A DNA stretch of 64,000 nt from Oleidesulfovibrio sp047973035 (GTDB taxonomy: Bacteria > Desulfobacterota > Desulfovibrionia > Desulfovibrionales > Desulfovibrionaceae), in the NCBI RefSeq assembly GCF_047973035.1, contig NZ_JBKEBF010000031.1, positions 124,001 through 188,000 on the forward strand, read 5' to 3'. The translations under genes were made by a program, and so were the position numbers. Below are positions 41,892-51,126 of this stretch, one piece after another (within the stretch, counting starts at the first letter, position 1; every line of letters starts with the position of its first letter). The notes under the pieces are model-generated. The model searched no databases. It saw nothing but the letters and a program-made list of their open reading frames with translations, and was not told the origin of the DNA.

Positions 41892-43350
41892 CTATAAATA
41901 CAGATCCCGCTCTCCGGCCTTCACTCTTTCCAGCAAGGCTCTGAAACGGGCCGCGTCTTCTGCCGGAATATCTGCCAATTATCGCTCTATAAGCGCTTCG
42001 CCTTCGGCACGGGTCTCCGCCGAGGCAAAGTCGATAAGATACTCCTGAAAGCTCCACAGAGCGTTAGGGTGGCAGAAGTTACGGATAAATCCTGTTCTGG
42101 CAAGCCCCATGAAGTGATATCCGGTGCGTCCTTTACGATAACAAGCAGTGCACCACGACGGCACAAAACCATGTCCGAGCACAACATCACGAACCACAGT
42201 CTCCAGCGGCCTGTGATCGCCAAGGCTGAACTGTCCTGTTTCGGCATCATCACAGCAATTATCAGTTTCCTCTGCATAGCCTCCCGGCGTAGTGCGGGAA
42301 GCGGCTGAAATCTGTGTAATGCCATGCGCGATAAGCTCGTCGCGCAGAGTTGCAGATTCCCGCGTAGAAAGAATCAGTCCGGTATATGGCAGCGCCAGCC
42401 GCACAACAGCTATGATGCGCCGGAAAGTCGTATCGTCCACAGGATGCGGAGGCTGCGCGGCAAGAGGCATACCTGCGGCAGGCTCAAGCCGCGGAAACGA
42501 AACCGTATGCGGCCCTACTCCGAAATCTTTTTCAAGCCGTTCTGCATGAGCCAACAGGCCGAGCACCTCAAAACGATGGTCGTACAACCCGAAAAGCACC
42601 CCGCAGGCTACGTCATCTATGCCTGCCTCCTGCGCACGGTGCAGCGCATGCAGACGCCATAAATAGTCCGCCTTCCGACCGCCCTTATGTACCGCCCTGT
42701 ATGTGGGTCTGTGGTACGTTTCCTGAAAGCACTGGTAGGTTCCGATGCCCGCTTCTTTCAACTTTCTGAAGCCATCCACGTCCAGAGGAGCACAGTTTAC
42801 ATTCACTCTGCGGATTTCAGCAGAACCGCATACGGTATCGTACACAATACTCATAGTGCGCGCTATCCAGTCTGCCCCGAAACGGGGATGTTCACCGTAC
42901 ACCAACAGAAGACGCTTCTGCCCCTGTTTTTCCAGAGCCAGCACCTCATTGCGTAGCTCATCGTCTGTAAGCGTACGGCGGACCATGTCCTTAATTGTCG
43001 GCACTGAGACCGCAATACGTACATCGGTTGCCGCATTCACTGGTTACATACAGCGGGGCAAACAGAACAAGCCTACTGCCATAGACAGCCTGCTTTACAT
43101 GACGGGCCGCATCAAGCACGGCGGCTTCAGTTTCAGGATCATCTTTTTGCAAAAGAACGGCAGCTTCGTACGCGAAAAGGCCGTTCAGTTCGCGGGCCTT
43201 CTGCAATATGGCGTCAACTTCGTCAGAACCCGCTTCTGCGGCTGCGTGGATGGTTTTCCAGATTCCGTCAATATCGATAAAGTCGCCGCATTCTCTGGTT
43301 ACAGCTCTATTCTACTGAAATAACAGGGATGATTTTTCTGATTTCGGCAT
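41892..43350 (-). pseudogene. hydG: HydG-type [FeFe] hydrogenase maturase with three disruptive lesions
   Basis: HydG is the tyrosine lyase that makes the CO and CN ligands of the H-cluster. A GGAG-preceded ATG at 43350 starts MPKSEKSSLLFQ and then meets TAG (43312-43314). The frame continues with FIDIDGIWKTIHAAAEAGSD, ARELNGLFAYEAAVLLQKDD and the radical SAM motif SECGNRCTYCG. One extra base near 42993 then breaks the frame, which resumes with KDMVRRTLTDDELRNEVLAL and FQETYHRPTYRAVHKGGRK for about 335 intact residues. TAA at 41979-41981 interrupts the C-terminus, yet the same frame still reads ERVKAGERDLYL to TAG at 41892, matching the usual HydG end. Repaired, it would have about 485 residues, normal for HydG. 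Recent decay is the simplest reading; sequencing error is the alternative. Confidence 0.8.
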
Positions 43351-43446
43351 GGCGGTGCTCCGTGGCTTCTGCCGCACCGTCCGGACTGGCTGCATCCAGC
43401 CGCGCCGAGTTTGTCCGGTCTGCCGGTACCGGCAGGGATAAGAGGG

Positions 43447-43481
43447 GCAGGGCCGGGTAAGTGTGGGTGTCCCGGCCCTGC
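43447..43481 (-). other. Long perfect stem-loop between the hydrogenase and hydG
   Basis: GCAGGGCCGGG and CCCGGCCCTGC form an 11-bp perfect GC-rich stem around a 13-base loop. No T run follows on either strand, so a Rho-independent terminator is unlikely. It lies in the 222-base gap on the transcript running from the hydrogenase gene towards hydG and could be a processing or stabilising element. Confidence 0.5.
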
Positions 43482-43572
43482 TAGGGGCATGAATAGAGAA
43501 CAGGTAACAGGCATGATAAACAGAGCGGCGTGGGCCACCGCCCTGCGCGTTCTCTTAGTATAACAGCACTCC

Positions 43573-45024
43573 TTACTCGGCGGCGTCCGAGAGTCCGGGG
43601 CTGTTTGCTGCGAATTCGTTACAACGGCGTGCCGCTTTCTGAGGCTGCATCACGATGGCAGGCCCTGCCACGCAACCGCCCTGACAGCCCATGACTTCAA
43701 TAAAGTTGCCTTCACAACCTTTTTTGACCCATGATTTCAGCTGTCTGAATGATTTTTTGTTAAGACCGTCCACACCTACAGGGCGAACTTCGGCACGGTT
43801 GCCGATATGTTCTTTGACTCCGGCGGTCACGCCGCCGCTGACAGGGAACGAGCGGCCTTCACGCAGTGCGGGGAACATAAATTCACCCTCTTCACACTCA
43901 GCTACTTTGATGTCCCTAGCTGTCAGCATGGCCACCATTTCCTGAAAAGTCAGAACATGGTCGACCAGTTCGTCATGCTTGCCTTCGTTGCGCTTTGCCA
44001 CGCAAGGTCCGATGAATACCGTCACCATTTCAGAATCAAGCTTCTTTACCATGTCTGCAGTGTAATGCATGGGCGTACGGGTATCGGACACGAAGGGAGC
44101 AAGCTCTGTAAGGTGCTTGTCCACAAGCTGGGTGTATGCAGGGCAGCACGAAGAAGTCATGAAAGGCGCTCCGTGCTCCATACGCTCTACAAATTCATCC
44201 GCTTCAAGCTTGGCGGTGATGTCTGCGCCGGAAGCAACTTCCGCCACATCGGCAAAGCCCATAGCGCGTAACGCTGTGGCAAGCTGGCCCATACTGGCCT
44301 GCACCTGTCCGGCAATGGCGGGAGCGATGATAGCCACAACTTTGCGGCCTTCCTGAATACGGCGCAACACGTCAATCATCTGCGACTTTTCCAGCACTGC
44401 TGCAAACGGGCAGGCAGCCATACACTTGCCGCAGAAAATACAGCGGTCGTAGTCAATAACCTGTTTGCCGGTTTCGTCTTTGCTGATTGCGCCTGTGGGG
44501 CAGGATTCCTCGCAGGGAATCGGAATCTGAACAATAGCGTGATAGGGGCACACGTTCATGCATTTGCCACACTGCACGCATTTGTCGGGATCAATTTTGG
44601 ACTTGCCGTCTACAATAAGGACGGCATCTTTAGGACAGTGCTGCACGCAGGCCTCTGCAAGGCAGCCACGGCAGGCACTGGTTGCTTCGTAGTGAGTGCG
44701 CACACAACCATTGCAGGCTTCATCAATAAAAGTCAGCATGTTGCCGTTGATGGAATCGCGCTCTTTTGCACCGCGGGCATATTCGCTGAGCGAAGTAAGT
44801 TCGTCGACTTCTTCTTCAATGGCATAGCCCAGCATCGCCATGCAGCGATAGCGGATGATGGCCCTGTCACGGTAGATACAACAGCGGGAGCTTTGGGCTT
44901 TTCTGGGACGCATTTCCAGTGGGATTCTGGCGACTTGCTCTTCAAACGAATCACCATGGAACGCCTTTGCAATGCGGACCATAATTTCAAAGTTGATTGT
45001 GTTATCGTATGTTCTAAAATACAT
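43573..45024 (-). CDS. [FeFe] hydrogenase, monomeric, ferredoxin-domain (group B type)
   Basis: The 483-residue cytoplasmic protein has N-terminal Fe-S sites, including CVQCGKCMNVCP and CIFCGKCMAACP for two [4Fe-4S] clusters and more cysteines at ACNGC and ACRGCLAEACVQHCP. The catalytic domain holds the three H-cluster motifs: FMTSSCCPAYTQLV (L1 with the group B CCPA variant), FIGPCVAKRNEGKHDE (L2) and EVMGCQGGCVAGPA (L3). The four H-cluster cysteines are all present. It either evolves hydrogen from, or reduces, ferredoxin; the physiological direction is unknown. A hydG-type gene follows on the same strand, but hydG here is broken. hydE and hydF are not in the window. Confidence 0.93.
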   Translation of the reverse strand: MYFRTYDNTINFEIMVRIAKAFHGDSFEEQVARIPLEMRPRKAQSSRCCIYRDRAIIRYRCMAMLGYAIEEEVDELTSLSEYARGAKERDSINGNMLTFIDEACNGCVRTHYEATSACRGCLAEACVQHCPKDAVLIVDGKSKIDPDKCVQCGKCMNVCPYHAIVQIPIPCEESCPTGAISKDETGKQVIDYDRCIFCGKCMAACPFAAVLEKSQMIDVLRRIQEGRKVVAIIAPAIAGQVQASMGQLATALRAMGFADVAEVASGADITAKLEADEFVERMEHGAPFMTSSCCPAYTQLVDKHLTELAPFVSDTRTPMHYTADMVKKLDSEMVTVFIGPCVAKRNEGKHDELVDHVLTFQEMVAMLTARDIKVAECEEGEFMFPALREGRSFPVSGGVTAGVKEHIGNRAEVRPVGVDGLNKKSFRQLKSWVKKGCEGNFIEVMGCQGGCVAGPAIVMQPQKAARRCNEFAANSPGLSDAAE

Positions 45025-45211
45025 TACGGTTGCTCCGGTTGCTTCTCATATACCCAGCCCCGTTCGGGGTCCGAACCATACGGGCATATGACAGGAGAAC
45101 CACGCGCCCGCTGCCTGATTGCCTACACAAACAAGATGCCATTTGCAACCCCTGAAACAGGTGTCACGCTAAAATAACGGCACAGAGCAAATTCTTTTTT
45201 TCACAATCAAA

Positions 45212-45248
45212 CAACCCTTCCTTCTGAATTATCATGAAGAAAGGGTTG
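45212..45248 (-). terminator. Stem-loop between the cNMP-domain gene and the hydrogenase gene
   Basis: CAACCCTT and AAGGGTTG form an 8-bp outer stem, with an inner CTTC/GAAG pairing. On the minus strand it is followed by TTTGATTG, a poor T tract. It lies 60 bases past the stop at 45309 and 190 bases before the hydrogenase start, so it probably ends the ABC-exporter transcript, though an operator role for the hydrogenase promoter is possible. Confidence 0.5.
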
Positions 45249-45308
45249 CGAGAGCACGCCGCAAAAGCGATTATTTTTTATAAAAAGATTTTTCAGACCG
45301 CTTCTCGG

Positions 45309-45833
45309 TCAAATCAGGCTGACCCCCACCTCCGGCGAGTCTTCCTTGCAGCAAGGGGTGTTACGCAGGATGTTCTCTTCCCACTCAACCACCGCCTGAC
45401 AAAGAGCCTGCATAAAACGCATGGCCACTTCCGGTGCACTTTGAATATCGACCAGCAATTTTTTTCGCGGCAAAACCAGACACACTGTGGGCTCTGCAGC
45501 CCGCACGGAAAACAACCTGCGTGTTTCTGCCAGCAGGGCAAGACTGCCCAGAAATTCGCCGGCCGAATAGCGCTTGCAAGAGTGAACCTGCCCTTCAACT
45601 TCACGAACAGCTTCCAACACGCCGCTGACTACAATATAAGCGTTACTGTCCCGCTCATCCTGCCGGAAGATGTATTCTCCCTCCATATACCTGACCCGCT
45701 CGCACAGATAAGCATATGACCGGATCACATCCAGCGGCAGTTCCCTGAAGATGGATATCGAGCGCAGCAGCTCGACATTGGCGTCATATTCGCAGCCGCT
45801 GTTACCTTCAGCTGCCTTTGTGTACAAGACCAT
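45309..45833 (-). CDS. Cyclic-nucleotide-binding-domain protein without DNA-binding domain
   Basis: The 174-residue protein is essentially one cNMP-binding beta-roll. It shows LRSISIFRELPLDVIRSYAY near residue 24, YIFRQDERDSNAYIVVSGVL in the middle, and a cassette region YSAGEFLGSLALLAETRRLF, where the usual phosphate-binding FGExAL…RxA is altered. A CRP-type winged helix is missing, so this is not a transcription factor. It begins inside the last 26 bases of the ABC exporter gene, so the two are translationally coupled and it probably regulates or attaches to the transporter. Confidence 0.85.
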   Translation of the reverse strand: MVLYTKAAEGNSGCEYDANVELLRSISIFRELPLDVIRSYAYLCERVRYMEGEYIFRQDERDSNAYIVVSGVLEAVREVEGQVHSCKRYSAGEFLGSLALLAETRRLFSVRAAEPTVCLVLPRKKLLVDIQSAPEVAMRFMQALCQAVVEWEENILRNTPCCKEDSPEVGVSLI

Positions 45834-48366
45834 ACAGCGCCCCTTTGCGTTCCATCAGTTCATTCCACGAACCATGCTCAATTATGCGTCCTGCCTTAAG
45901 CACGGCAATTCTGTCATATCCTTTTAATGTATCAAGCCGGTGCACAACGGAAAGAACAGTGCTGTGCCCTTTCCATTTTCGCTCCAGCAAATTTTGTATG
46001 CGCGACTGCGAAGCATTGTCCAGAGCTGATGTGGCCTCGTCCAGAACAAGTATGGGTGGTTCCTTCAAAAAGGCGCGGGCCAGTGCCACCTTCTGCTGTT
46101 GCCCGCCCGAAAGCCTGTCACCCATGCTGCCCACACGGAACTCAAGGCCCAGCCGCAGCATCTGCTCAAGTACGCCTTCCACAATCAGCAGCTGCATAAC
46201 GCGTTGGTAGATGCGTTCCTCCGCCCCCGCGCTATCGGCTTTTACGTGCCCGTAAACAATATTATCCAGTACGGACTGGCCCCGCAGATAACTTTCACGG
46301 TTGTAGAACGCTATCTGCGGCTGCGGATTATTTTCCAGTTCTTCGCGCAGCACAGTGCGGAACTGCGGAAGAACAGTAGTAATATGGCCCGGCAGAGGCA
46401 CTATTTTATGCCTTGCGGGCAGATAGGTAAAAGCAATGCGCAGCAGTGCCTGAACATCCTGCTCCGATAGCTCAGCCGCCCGTCTGACATCTCGCAGCTT
46501 ACGGGCAAGTTGCTGTGCTTCTTCATACCGTTCCTGCGGTACAGGGCTTTTTTCAAACAGTTCAGAATCGGCGGAAGCACTGCCGATAATGTCTACCGTA
46601 CGGGTAAGCAGGTCCTGCCCCAGTTGCAGCAGGGGGGCAAACAGATCTTCTTTTTCCAGCAAGGCGCGGAACTGTTTGTTCGCCGGTAGTCCGGATTCCT
46701 GCCATTCCGGTGTCAGAGGCGTGCCGAAAAGCAGGTTTTCCGCCATGGAGCCATACATCATGAACCGGCTCTCATCGAACTGCTCTATATCATGCTCAAG
46801 CTCTGCCCCATGCAGCTCCTGAAAGCGGCTTCGTCCGCGGATGACCCCGTTGCGGAAGGCATTGTCCGAATCTTTATCGAGCACTGCCCGCAGGCTGAAG
46901 CGAAGCACATCGGCAAACAAGCCGACCTGCTGCAATACCTCTATCACACGGTCAAGGTCCGGCACCCTGCTTTTGTCAGCCCCCTGCACCACAAGAGCCT
47001 CGCAACCGTAGACAAGATTTTCATAAATAGTCCCGTCAAAAATAAACGGCTGCTGTGCGACCACTCCCATATTGGAAATGACATCAAGGCGCGTAAGATC
47101 TTTCACCTCGTGCCCGTCGATCATCACACTGCCGCCGGTGTATTTGTAGTGCTGCGAAACAAGCCGCGCCAGAGTGGATTTACCGCTGCCCGAAAAGCCG
47201 ACCAGCGCCACATGTTCTCCGGGTTTTACCGTCATGGATATTTTGTCTACCAGCCGGATATTACCGCCCACATCGTACACAGCATCTTTAACGGAAATTT
47301 CGCCCTTAAAGGTGTAAGGTTCGCGCCCCTGCGGCACAGCAAGCACTTCCGGCTCGTAATCAAAATAATCCATCACCTGCTTGTAGCGAACCTTGCTGTC
47401 CTGCCACAGCTGGTAAAACTCCATAAGTTCTTTCCACGGATCATAAACCTTTTCATAGGCAGAAAGAAACGCGACCAGCGCACCAAGGTCAAAGCGGCCG
47501 TTAATCGCCAGATAGCCACCCACAAGAAACAAAATAAACGGACCGAGTGACTGAAAAAAGTTGTTCACAAACTTGATGCCGAACTTCAGGGCGTTAAGCC
47601 TGACTGCCAGCTTGTACAGCCCCTCCAGCCCCTTACCGAAGCGTTTGCCCTCAAGTGCTACGGATGCGTTGCCATGCACTTCGCTTATGCCGGAAACAGA
47701 TTCACCGATTTTACCGCTCAAGTCGCGGATAGCCGAAGTCCGCTGCCGGTTGGTCGTATTATACCAGCGCTGCAGCCACGGAATAAACAACATTTCAATG
47801 GGATACACGGCGATACTCAAACCTGCCAGCAGCGGGTTAAGCCAAAACATGTACCCCGCAAACCCCAGAAACGTAAGAATATTGACCACCGGCGCAGAAA
47901 TACCGCTGCCTACGAATGCAGCCATGGACTCCAGTTCGGTCATGACGCTGGAAATAACCAGCCCCGGTGAAGTCTTGCGGAAAAAAGGCAGCGGAAGAGA
48001 AAGGATATGCTCGTACAACTCGCGCCGCATCCGCATAAGAGTGCGGTTGCCTATCCACCCCTGCAGCAGGTTGATGGCATATTTCAGTACGCCGGCACTG
48101 ATTACAGCGGCGATGTACAGCCCACAGTACAGAACAAGCGCTTCAAAATCCCCCATGCCGATAGCCTGGTTGATAATGCGTTTCTGCATTTCCAAAGGTA
48201 GAATACGCATGGCAACCGTAATCAGAATAATGCCGACCAGCAGGGCCTGCAATCTGGCGTTGCCCTTGAACACCCAGTAATATAGAGAACGTTTTGTGAC
48301 CATTCGACGAGCCGCCCGGTAAAAGCTTGTATTGTTCTGCAACGGCAGCATCCGATGCGCTTTCAT
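45808..48366 (-). CDS. ABC exporter (fused membrane and ATPase domains) with an enlarged ATPase domain
   Basis: About 852 residues from ATG 48366; the start is not certain, with a GTG at 48435 as the alternative. The membrane domain (~30-350) is of exporter type (LPLPFFRKTSPGLVISSVMT). The ATPase domain has Walker A GFSGSGKST near 392, signature LSGGQQQKVALARAF near 752 and Walker B ILVLDEATSALD near 776. The distance from Walker A to signature is about 360 residues instead of ~110, because of a ~250-residue insert. Within it the segment after the Q-loop recurs three times in diverged form: GTIYENLVYG (~449), GSMAENLLFG (~545) and QSVLDNIVYG (~701). The cargo is unknown. A cNMP-domain protein is coupled downstream. 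Confidence 0.87.
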   Translation of the reverse strand: MKAHRMLPLQNNTSFYRAARRMVTKRSLYYWVFKGNARLQALLVGIILITVAMRILPLEMQKRIINQAIGMGDFEALVLYCGLYIAAVISAGVLKYAINLLQGWIGNRTLMRMRRELYEHILSLPLPFFRKTSPGLVISSVMTELESMAAFVGSGISAPVVNILTFLGFAGYMFWLNPLLAGLSIAVYPIEMLFIPWLQRWYNTTNRQRTSAIRDLSGKIGESVSGISEVHGNASVALEGKRFGKGLEGLYKLAVRLNALKFGIKFVNNFFQSLGPFILFLVGGYLAINGRFDLGALVAFLSAYEKVYDPWKELMEFYQLWQDSKVRYKQVMDYFDYEPEVLAVPQGREPYTFKGEISVKDAVYDVGGNIRLVDKISMTVKPGEHVALVGFSGSGKSTLARLVSQHYKYTGGSVMIDGHEVKDLTRLDVISNMGVVAQQPFIFDGTIYENLVYGCEALVVQGADKSRVPDLDRVIEVLQQVGLFADVLRFSLRAVLDKDSDNAFRNGVIRGRSRFQELHGAELEHDIEQFDESRFMMYGSMAENLLFGTPLTPEWQESGLPANKQFRALLEKEDLFAPLLQLGQDLLTRTVDIIGSASADSELFEKSPVPQERYEEAQQLARKLRDVRRAAELSEQDVQALLRIAFTYLPARHKIVPLPGHITTVLPQFRTVLREELENNPQPQIAFYNRESYLRGQSVLDNIVYGHVKADSAGAEERIYQRVMQLLIVEGVLEQMLRLGLEFRVGSMGDRLSGGQQQKVALARAFLKEPPILVLDEATSALDNASQSRIQNLLERKWKGHSTVLSVVHRLDTLKGYDRIAVLKAGRIIEHGSWNELMERKGALYGLVHKGS

Positions 48367-48475
48367 CCTGCACCAAATACTGTTATACAAGTAATCTGTC
48401 ACACCCTGCCGACCGTTGCAATGCTCTATACGCACAACGGGTATACTATAAGATCAAATCGGCAACGGAACTGCT

Positions 48476-51115
48476 ATGAATATTCGCTGGAAATTTTTTT
48501 CTGTTCTGCTGGCATCAAGTGTATTGCCCCTTCTGGTTGTCAGCATGCTTATTGCCGTGCTGGGCGACAACATCGAGCGTGACGTCATACGCGAAACCAG
48601 AGCGGAGCTGAGCGACCGTGCAAGCGGAGCCATGCTGAACATGGCCCGCAACTATGCCTCTGGTTTAATGCAGGACATTCAGGCTCTCAGCGTCATTGCG
48701 CACACCTTGCAGCGCGAGGCAGAACGGCTGGCCGTATCACCTCCCCCTGAAGAAGCTACCGCACTTTTCAGCGAAGATGTCCACCCGCAGCTGCCCTACC
48801 CGCCGGATATGGAACTGGATGAAGCTTATTCCGGCAGGCCCGGCGGCATGATGATGACCGCTGCCACAGGGTATGTAAGCTTTGGCAGCATGGTTTTCCA
48901 TGTTCCCTCCGGTTCACCGACGGAAAAACAAAGAGAAGAAGCAAAGCGCTTTCTGCCGCTCCTTTCCATCATGCGCGACGTGCGTGGCATTTTCGGCTCC
49001 TATATCTACCGCATGTACATAGGCCTGGAAAACGGCATGACAGGCATGTATCCGGGCACTCCGGATATTCCTGCACGGTACGACCCGCGCATCAGGCCGT
49101 GGTACCGTGCGGCAGCCATACGAGATTCCATCACGTGGACGTCTCCTGTGGTGGATATGATCACCGGTAGGCTGACACTTAACCTTTCCATTCCCCTGCA
49201 TGCAGAAGACGGCACTCTGCTGGGCGTTGCCGCTCTGGATATTCTGATGCAGCAAGGCCTTCAGGCGCACTCCGTTGTGTCTCACTGGTCGGACGATCTG
49301 GACATGCTGCTGGTACTCAAAGAGCCGGATGAAAAAGGCCTGCCCTTACTACGGGTTGTAGGACGGACGCTACGCGATAATGAAGGCAAACAGATGTGGC
49401 GCATGATGACACGCGACTCCGGCATCCCCATTCCCAGAGGTGAACCTCTGGACACTCTGCGCGCCAAGATGAGCAAAAAAAGTGACGGGGTAATGGATCT
49501 TGTCTTTCAGGGAGAACCATCTTTGCTGGCGTACGCCCCCATCACAGACGACCTGAGCGTTATCATCATCACCCCCCGTAGCGTTATTGAAGAAGTGCCC
49601 GACACCATCAGTAAAATGCTCACAGAAAGTGACGAGGCCATGAATCTTGTCGTCGGCATTTCACTTCTTACAGTACTGCTGGGTGCATTCATACTGTCAC
49701 TGCTGGCTTCACGGGCCACCACCAAGCCGCTTATGGACATTGTCAACGCAGCCCGCAGGTTGTCTCAGGGGGACTGGACAGCCCATATTCCTGTCCGGTT
49801 AGGGGATGAGCGTGACGAAGTGATTAATGCCTTCAACGAGATGGGCCCCCGACTCAGCAAACAGATACAGATACAGCAGGCTCTGGATGTTGCGCATGAA
49901 ATACAGACGAGCCTTCTCCCTTCGGCTGCTCCGCCTTTCACGGGCTGGGATATTTCAGGCCGCAGTTCCTATTGCGATGAAACAGGTGGTGATTATTATG
50001 ACTACATCCTTACCGAAGGAGCCGGAGGGCCGTCCCTTACTGTTGTTCTGGGGGATGTTTCAGGGCACGGACTTCCGTCAGCCCTGCTGATGGCAACAGG
50101 CCGTTCCTTGCTGCGTGGTCAGGCTGACAGTAATCAATGTCTGGCGCATCGCATCGAACGGGCTAACGCTATTCTCTCTGAAGACGTGAACGGCACAGGC
50201 AGATTTATCACACTCTTTGCTCTGGCTATTTCCCCTGCTTCGCGAGTGGTGCAGTGGGTACGTGCAGGGCACGATCCGGCCATTGTATATAACGCCGCGG
50301 ATGGTTCTTTTTCGCAGCTGCAGGGCAGCGGCCTGCCGCTGGGGGTCGTCCCCGATGCGCAATACTCTGCCGAAGAAGTGGAACTGCCTGAAAAGTCCGT
50401 TGTGCTGCTGGGAACTGACGGTATATGGGAAGCTGTAAACAGTCAGGGAGAGATGTTCGGTAAAGACCGGCTGTACGGAATCATCAGCACTCATGCGAAC
50501 CTTTGTGCGCACGAAATAAGTCAGGCTGTCATTGATGCCGTAAACGAGTTTACGCGCGGTGCCACCCGCCTTGACGACGTGACGCTGGTAGTACTCAAGC
50601 CGCAGGCAGGCAGCTGCGGCCACGCGGTCACTGATGAGCATGACGTTCCGCCGGAATCCGATGACACCATCTACGTCCGGTTGCATTCAACACAGGATGC
50701 TCCTGCGTTAAACGATGTCATTGATAAAATGTGCGAACGTGCTAAGTGCTCGCAACGCGCACGCTTTTCATTCACACTGGCCATTGACGAACTCGTTACA
50801 AACGTTTTTGAACATGGCAGCGAAGAAGGTACAGAGCGCAGGGTCGAGGTGTGGATGTGGCTGCAGGGCACGGTACTGCGCGCGCGGCTGGAGGATAACG
50901 GACATCCCTTTAACTGCACTAAAGCACCCCCGCCGGAGCTGAATGTGCCCCTTGAAAAGCGCAAAAAGCCTGTAGGCGGGATGGGTATTCATCTGGTAAA
51001 ACAGTTCATGGACGACTTCAGGTACGTTCGTGAAAAAAATAAAAACATTATCCTGCTGGGAAAGCAGCTTGCTGAAGACCCGCAGCAAAAGCCACAGCAG
51101 AAGATAGAAGAATAA
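48476..51115 (+). CDS. Membrane sensor PP2C phosphatase (SpoIIE/RsbU type) fused to an RsbW-type kinase domain
   Basis: The 879-residue protein has, in order: a membrane segment (LLASSVLPLLVVSMLIAVLG), a large periplasmic Cache sensor with DPRIRPWYRAAAIRDS near 205, a second membrane segment (LVVGISLLTVLLGAFILSLL) and a HAMP linker. A SpoIIE-type serine phosphatase follows (~465-690), with ETGGDYYDYIL and VLGDVSGHGLPSALLM as metal-binding motifs. A C-terminal HATPase of the RsbW/SpoIIAB type holds FTLAIDELVTNVFEHG near 770 and KPVGGMGIHLVKQFMDDF. Phosphatase and anti-sigma-like kinase in one chain suggest a partner-switching hub acting on the STAS protein encoded 11 bases downstream. Confidence 0.92.
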   Translation: MNIRWKFFSVLLASSVLPLLVVSMLIAVLGDNIERDVIRETRAELSDRASGAMLNMARNYASGLMQDIQALSVIAHTLQREAERLAVSPPPEEATALFSEDVHPQLPYPPDMELDEAYSGRPGGMMMTAATGYVSFGSMVFHVPSGSPTEKQREEAKRFLPLLSIMRDVRGIFGSYIYRMYIGLENGMTGMYPGTPDIPARYDPRIRPWYRAAAIRDSITWTSPVVDMITGRLTLNLSIPLHAEDGTLLGVAALDILMQQGLQAHSVVSHWSDDLDMLLVLKEPDEKGLPLLRVVGRTLRDNEGKQMWRMMTRDSGIPIPRGEPLDTLRAKMSKKSDGVMDLVFQGEPSLLAYAPITDDLSVIIITPRSVIEEVPDTISKMLTESDEAMNLVVGISLLTVLLGAFILSLLASRATTKPLMDIVNAARRLSQGDWTAHIPVRLGDERDEVINAFNEMGPRLSKQIQIQQALDVAHEIQTSLLPSAAPPFTGWDISGRSSYCDETGGDYYDYILTEGAGGPSLTVVLGDVSGHGLPSALLMATGRSLLRGQADSNQCLAHRIERANAILSEDVNGTGRFITLFALAISPASRVVQWVRAGHDPAIVYNAADGSFSQLQGSGLPLGVVPDAQYSAEEVELPEKSVVLLGTDGIWEAVNSQGEMFGKDRLYGIISTHANLCAHEISQAVIDAVNEFTRGATRLDDVTLVVLKPQAGSCGHAVTDEHDVPPESDDTIYVRLHSTQDAPALNDVIDKMCERAKCSQRARFSFTLAIDELVTNVFEHGSEEGTERRVEVWMWLQGTVLRARLEDNGHPFNCTKAPPPELNVPLEKRKKPVGGMGIHLVKQFMDDFRYVREKNKNIILLGKQLAEDPQQKPQQKIEE

Positions 51116-51126
51116 AGGAGCCACGC

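Noticed and set aside
43312..43314. TAG in hydG read as pyrrolysine
   Set aside because: Pyrrolysine use would not explain the extra base at 42993 or the TAA near the C-terminus, and the TAG lies in a non-catalytic N-terminal tail. Gene decay or sequencing error is simpler.
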